Positions 62,004 through 64,000 of a DNA stretch of 64,000 bases are shown here, in pieces. The notes under the pieces were generated by a model. That model saw nothing but the letters and a program-made list of their open reading frames with translations, was not told the DNA's origin and did not search any database. The DNA comes from Shewanella piezotolerans WP3 (GTDB taxonomy: Bacteria > Pseudomonadota > Gammaproteobacteria > Enterobacterales > Shewanellaceae), in the NCBI RefSeq assembly GCF_000014885.1, contig NC_011566.1:2251001-2315000 (forward strand), written 5' to 3'. The position numbers were made by a program, and so were the translations under genes. Each line of letters opens with the position of its first letter. The first letter of the stretch is position 1.

Positions 62004-62067
62004 TTGACAATTCTTGCATTGTGTCCCTAAACTTAGCTGTTGTGGGTAAATGTGGATATTTGTGGAT
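62004..62067 (+). promoter_or_regulatory. mraZ promoter and MraZ-binding box
   Basis: TTGACA (62004–62009), 18-base spacer, TAAACT (62028–62033). Downstream three direct repeats TGGGT (62043), TGGAT (62053) and TGGAT (62063), each separated by five bases, match the tandem TGGGN-N5 repeats bound by MraZ in E. coli, so autorepression of the division operon is likely. Confidence 0.75.
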
Positions 62068-62096
62068 TTTTGATAATTTAACAAGGACGACATAAC

Positions 62097-62555
62097 GTGT
62101 TTTCTGGGGCTAGCGCTATTAATTTAGATGCGAAAGGACGAATTGCGATGCCAAAACGGCACCGTGAGCCTTTGCACGCCCATCATAACAGTCAATTAGT
62201 GATTACTGTCGATATTCAATCACCCTGTTTACTGCTCTATCCAGTGCAAGAGTGGCAGCAAATAGCGGTTAAGTTATCTCAATTATCAGATACCCAGCCA
62301 GCGGAGCGAGCCATTAAGCGCATGTTGCTTGGCTATGCCCATGAATGTGAATTAGATGGCAATGGCCGCATTCTGTTACCCACCCCCCTACGTCAATACG
62401 CCAATTTGGAAAAACGGGCGATGTTAGTCGGGCAACTTAATAAGTTTGAGTTGTGGGATGAAGCAGCATGGCAACAGCAGATTGAAGAGAGTCGCATTGC
62501 GATTCTTAATGAAGATTTAGCAGCTAATCAACGTTTAGCTGACTTTTCGCTTTAG
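62097..62555 (+). CDS. mraZ: Transcriptional regulator MraZ
   Basis: 152 residues from GTG 62097 with AAGGACG upstream. Two AbrB-like half-domains, each with the DxxGR motif: INLDAKGRIAMPKRHRE near the start and CELDGNGRILLPTPLRQYA near residue 80. MraZ is the conserved first gene of the dcw cluster and represses it. Followed by rsmH after 30 bases. Confidence 0.97.
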   Translation: MFSGASAINLDAKGRIAMPKRHREPLHAHHNSQLVITVDIQSPCLLLYPVQEWQQIAVKLSQLSDTQPAERAIKRMLLGYAHECELDGNGRILLPTPLRQYANLEKRAMLVGQLNKFELWDEAAWQQQIEESRIAILNEDLAANQRLADFSL

Positions 62556-62585
62556 TTAGCGACAATTAATATATAGAAGATAAAC

Positions 62586-63542
62586 ATGACGCAATCATTT
62601 GAACACCTATCAGTCTTGTTGACCGAAACAGTCGCAGGCTTAAATATACGCGAAGATGGCATCTACATAGATGGTACTTTCGGCCGTGGTGGTCATTCAA
62701 GAAAAGTGCTTGAGCAACTCGGACCTAATGGCCGTTTGATTGCGATTGATAGAGATCCGCAGGCCATTTTGGCCGCAGAACAGTTTAAAGACGATAGTCG
62801 TTTTCAGATTGTGCACGGTGGTTTTGGTCAGTTAGCACAGTATGTTGAAGAGCTCGGGCTGAAAGGTAAGATTGACGGTGTATTGCTCGACTTTGGTGTG
62901 TCTTCACCGCAGCTTGATGATGCTGAACGTGGTTTTAGTTTCCTACGTGATGGTCCGTTGGATATGCGTATGGATAATTCTCAAGGTCAGACCGCAGCCC
63001 AGTGGATTGCTCGTGCCGAAATTGAAGATATGGCATGGGTATTTAAAACCTATGGCGAAGAGAAAAATTCGCGCCATATTGCTCGTTGCATTGCAGCCGA
63101 TCGCGAGAAGACCCCCTTTTTACGGACTAAAGAGTTAGCCGATCTCATTGCACGTATTACCAAGAATAAAGAGCGTAATAAACACCCTGCAACCCGCGTG
63201 TTCCAAGCTATTCGTATTTATATCAATAGTGAACTTGAGCAGATTGACCAAGCATTGGAGGGGGCGTTAACTGTGCTGGCGCCAGAAGGGCGTTTATCTG
63301 TCATTAGCTTCCACTCGTTGGAAGATCGCATGGTTAAGCGCTTTATTCGCCGTCATAGCCAAGGGGAAAGTGTGCCGCATGGTTTGCCTATCACTGAAGC
63401 CGAGATCAATAAGTCACGTAAGTTGAAAGGCATAGGCAAAGCAATCAAGCCGTCGGCAGAAGAGATTGAGCGTAACGCTAGAGCGAGAAGTTCAGTATTG
63501 CGTATTGGTGAACGTTTACCTTATGACCTTGAGTCAGTGTAG
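62586..63542 (+). CDS. rsmH: 16S rRNA m4C1402 methyltransferase RsmH (MraW)
   Basis: 318 residues. Motifs: [35 protein letters not shown] (SAM-binding), [33 protein letters not shown] segment, [33 protein letters not shown] and [16 protein letters not shown]4-methylates C1402 of 16S rRNA. Second gene of the division and cell-wall cluster. Confidence 0.97.
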
Positions 63543-63550
63543 AGGTTTTG

Positions 63551-63865
63551 GTGAGTAAATCGCAGCTAAACCTAACTCGTATTGTGTTGCTGGATTTATG
63601 GCATCACAAATGGGTCATGGTGGTTGCGCTACTCGTCATGCTCAATGCAATAGCGGTGGTATACACCAGTTATGAAGGGCGAAAATACACCAGCCAGTGG
63701 GAGCAGTTGCTACAAGAGCGGGATCGATTAGATATTGAATGGCGAAATTTGCTACTTGAAGAGCAGTCTCGCTCAGAACATAGCAGGGTAACCCGGATGG
63801 CGACTAAAGAGCTCGATATGAGGCGTCCTTTACCCAAAGAAGAGGTGGTAGTTAGAGTCCCATGA
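63551..63865 (+). CDS. ftsL: Cell-division protein FtsL
   Basis: 104 residues from GTG 63551 (AGAGG five bases upstream; a TTG three bases earlier is possible). Short cytoplasmic N-terminus, membrane helix (about 20–40, WVMVVALLVMLNAIAVVYTS) and a periplasmic coiled coil (YTSQWEQLLQERDRLDIEWR). Forms FtsQLB complex activating FtsWI. ATGA overlap with ftsI. Confidence 0.93.
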   Translation: MSKSQLNLTRIVLLDLWHHKWVMVVALLVMLNAIAVVYTSYEGRKYTSQWEQLLQERDRLDIEWRNLLLEEQSRSEHSRVTRMATKELDMRRPLPKEEVVVRVP

Positions 63866-64000
63866 GTAAACAGGCAAAGCGCAAACAGAAACCACAGCTG
63901 ATTCAATGGCGTTTATACGTTGTTGTGGCGTTTGTCTGCATGCTATTTACCAGTCTTATCGGTCGAGCGGCATATATTCAAATTATTGAACCAGAAAAGC
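63862..64000 (+). CDS. ftsI: Penicillin-binding protein 3 FtsI, N-terminus only
   Basis: 46 codons before the window ends. Basic cytoplasmic start MSKQAKRKQKPQLIQWRLY, then membrane helix VVVAFVCMLFTSLIGRAAYI and QIIEPEK. Identity follows from position after ftsL and from the FtsI-like N-terminus; catalytic domains lie outside the window. Starts within the ftsL stop region. Confidence 0.9.
   Translation, partial: MSKQAKRKQKPQLIQWRLYVVVAFVCMLFTSLIGRAAYIQIIEPEK

Overview
The window looks like a Shewanella chromosome or that of a close gammaproteobacterial relative. The housekeeping order (rph/yicC–pyrE, slmA–dut–coaBC–radC–rpmBG, rarD–yigI–recQ, leuABCD with a leader peptide, mraZ–rsmH–ftsL–ftsI) is gammaproteobacterial. 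ArrA/ArrB without a membrane anchor subunit, DUF3630 and moderate GC also fit Shewanella. The genus is an inference; no rRNA or tRNA gene was seen.

Layout. 1–11.5 kb: one minus-strand gene train. It begins with an RsbU-like response-regulator phosphatase, an RsbV-like STAS protein and an RsbW-like HATPase, with a sugar nucleotidyltransferase between the last two. A membrane GT2 polysaccharide synthase, three tandem DUF3131 envelope proteins, an exported protein of unknown function and a second GT2 enzyme (cut by the window edge) follow. I read it as an exopolysaccharide or surface-glycan operon under partner-switching control; it is the best candidate here for an under-described system. 11.7–19.6 kb: mixed core genes (YgbA-like protein, a Glu-Pro repeat protein with 28 hexamer copies, srkA–dsbA, zapB, an NhaC-type antiporter, rof, DUF1223) and a candidate small RNA. 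19.6–23.8 kb: arrAB, respiratory arsenate reductase, with an FNR/EtrA-like site, a 9-bp-arm inverted repeat and a convergent arsR.

23.93–34.80 kb: a genomic island in the 3' end of yicC, bounded by a 20-bp repeat (19/20 identical) with its own tyrosine integrase. Cargo: hipBA behind four operator-like sites at exact 30-bp intervals, an IS3-family element that has beheaded a membrane-protein gene, a McrB-N-like/HNH nuclease fusion, a CoiA-like protein with a zinc ribbon, an IS1111-type element with a guide-RNA-sized 3' noncoding end, and a large XRE-type protein behind two GTAATTA palindromes. This looks like a small defence/stress island.

34.8–64 kb: core genome. It covers nucleotide, folate and CoA metabolism, ribosomal proteins L28/L33, arginine synthesis (argA behind tandem ARG-box-like sites), recQ, a TPR/degenerate-GGDEF membrane protein, the leucine operon with leader-peptide attenuator, a FadL-type porin, glpK, and the start of the division/cell-wall cluster with a three-repeat MraZ box.

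All calls come from reading sequence and from family knowledge; no database search was run.
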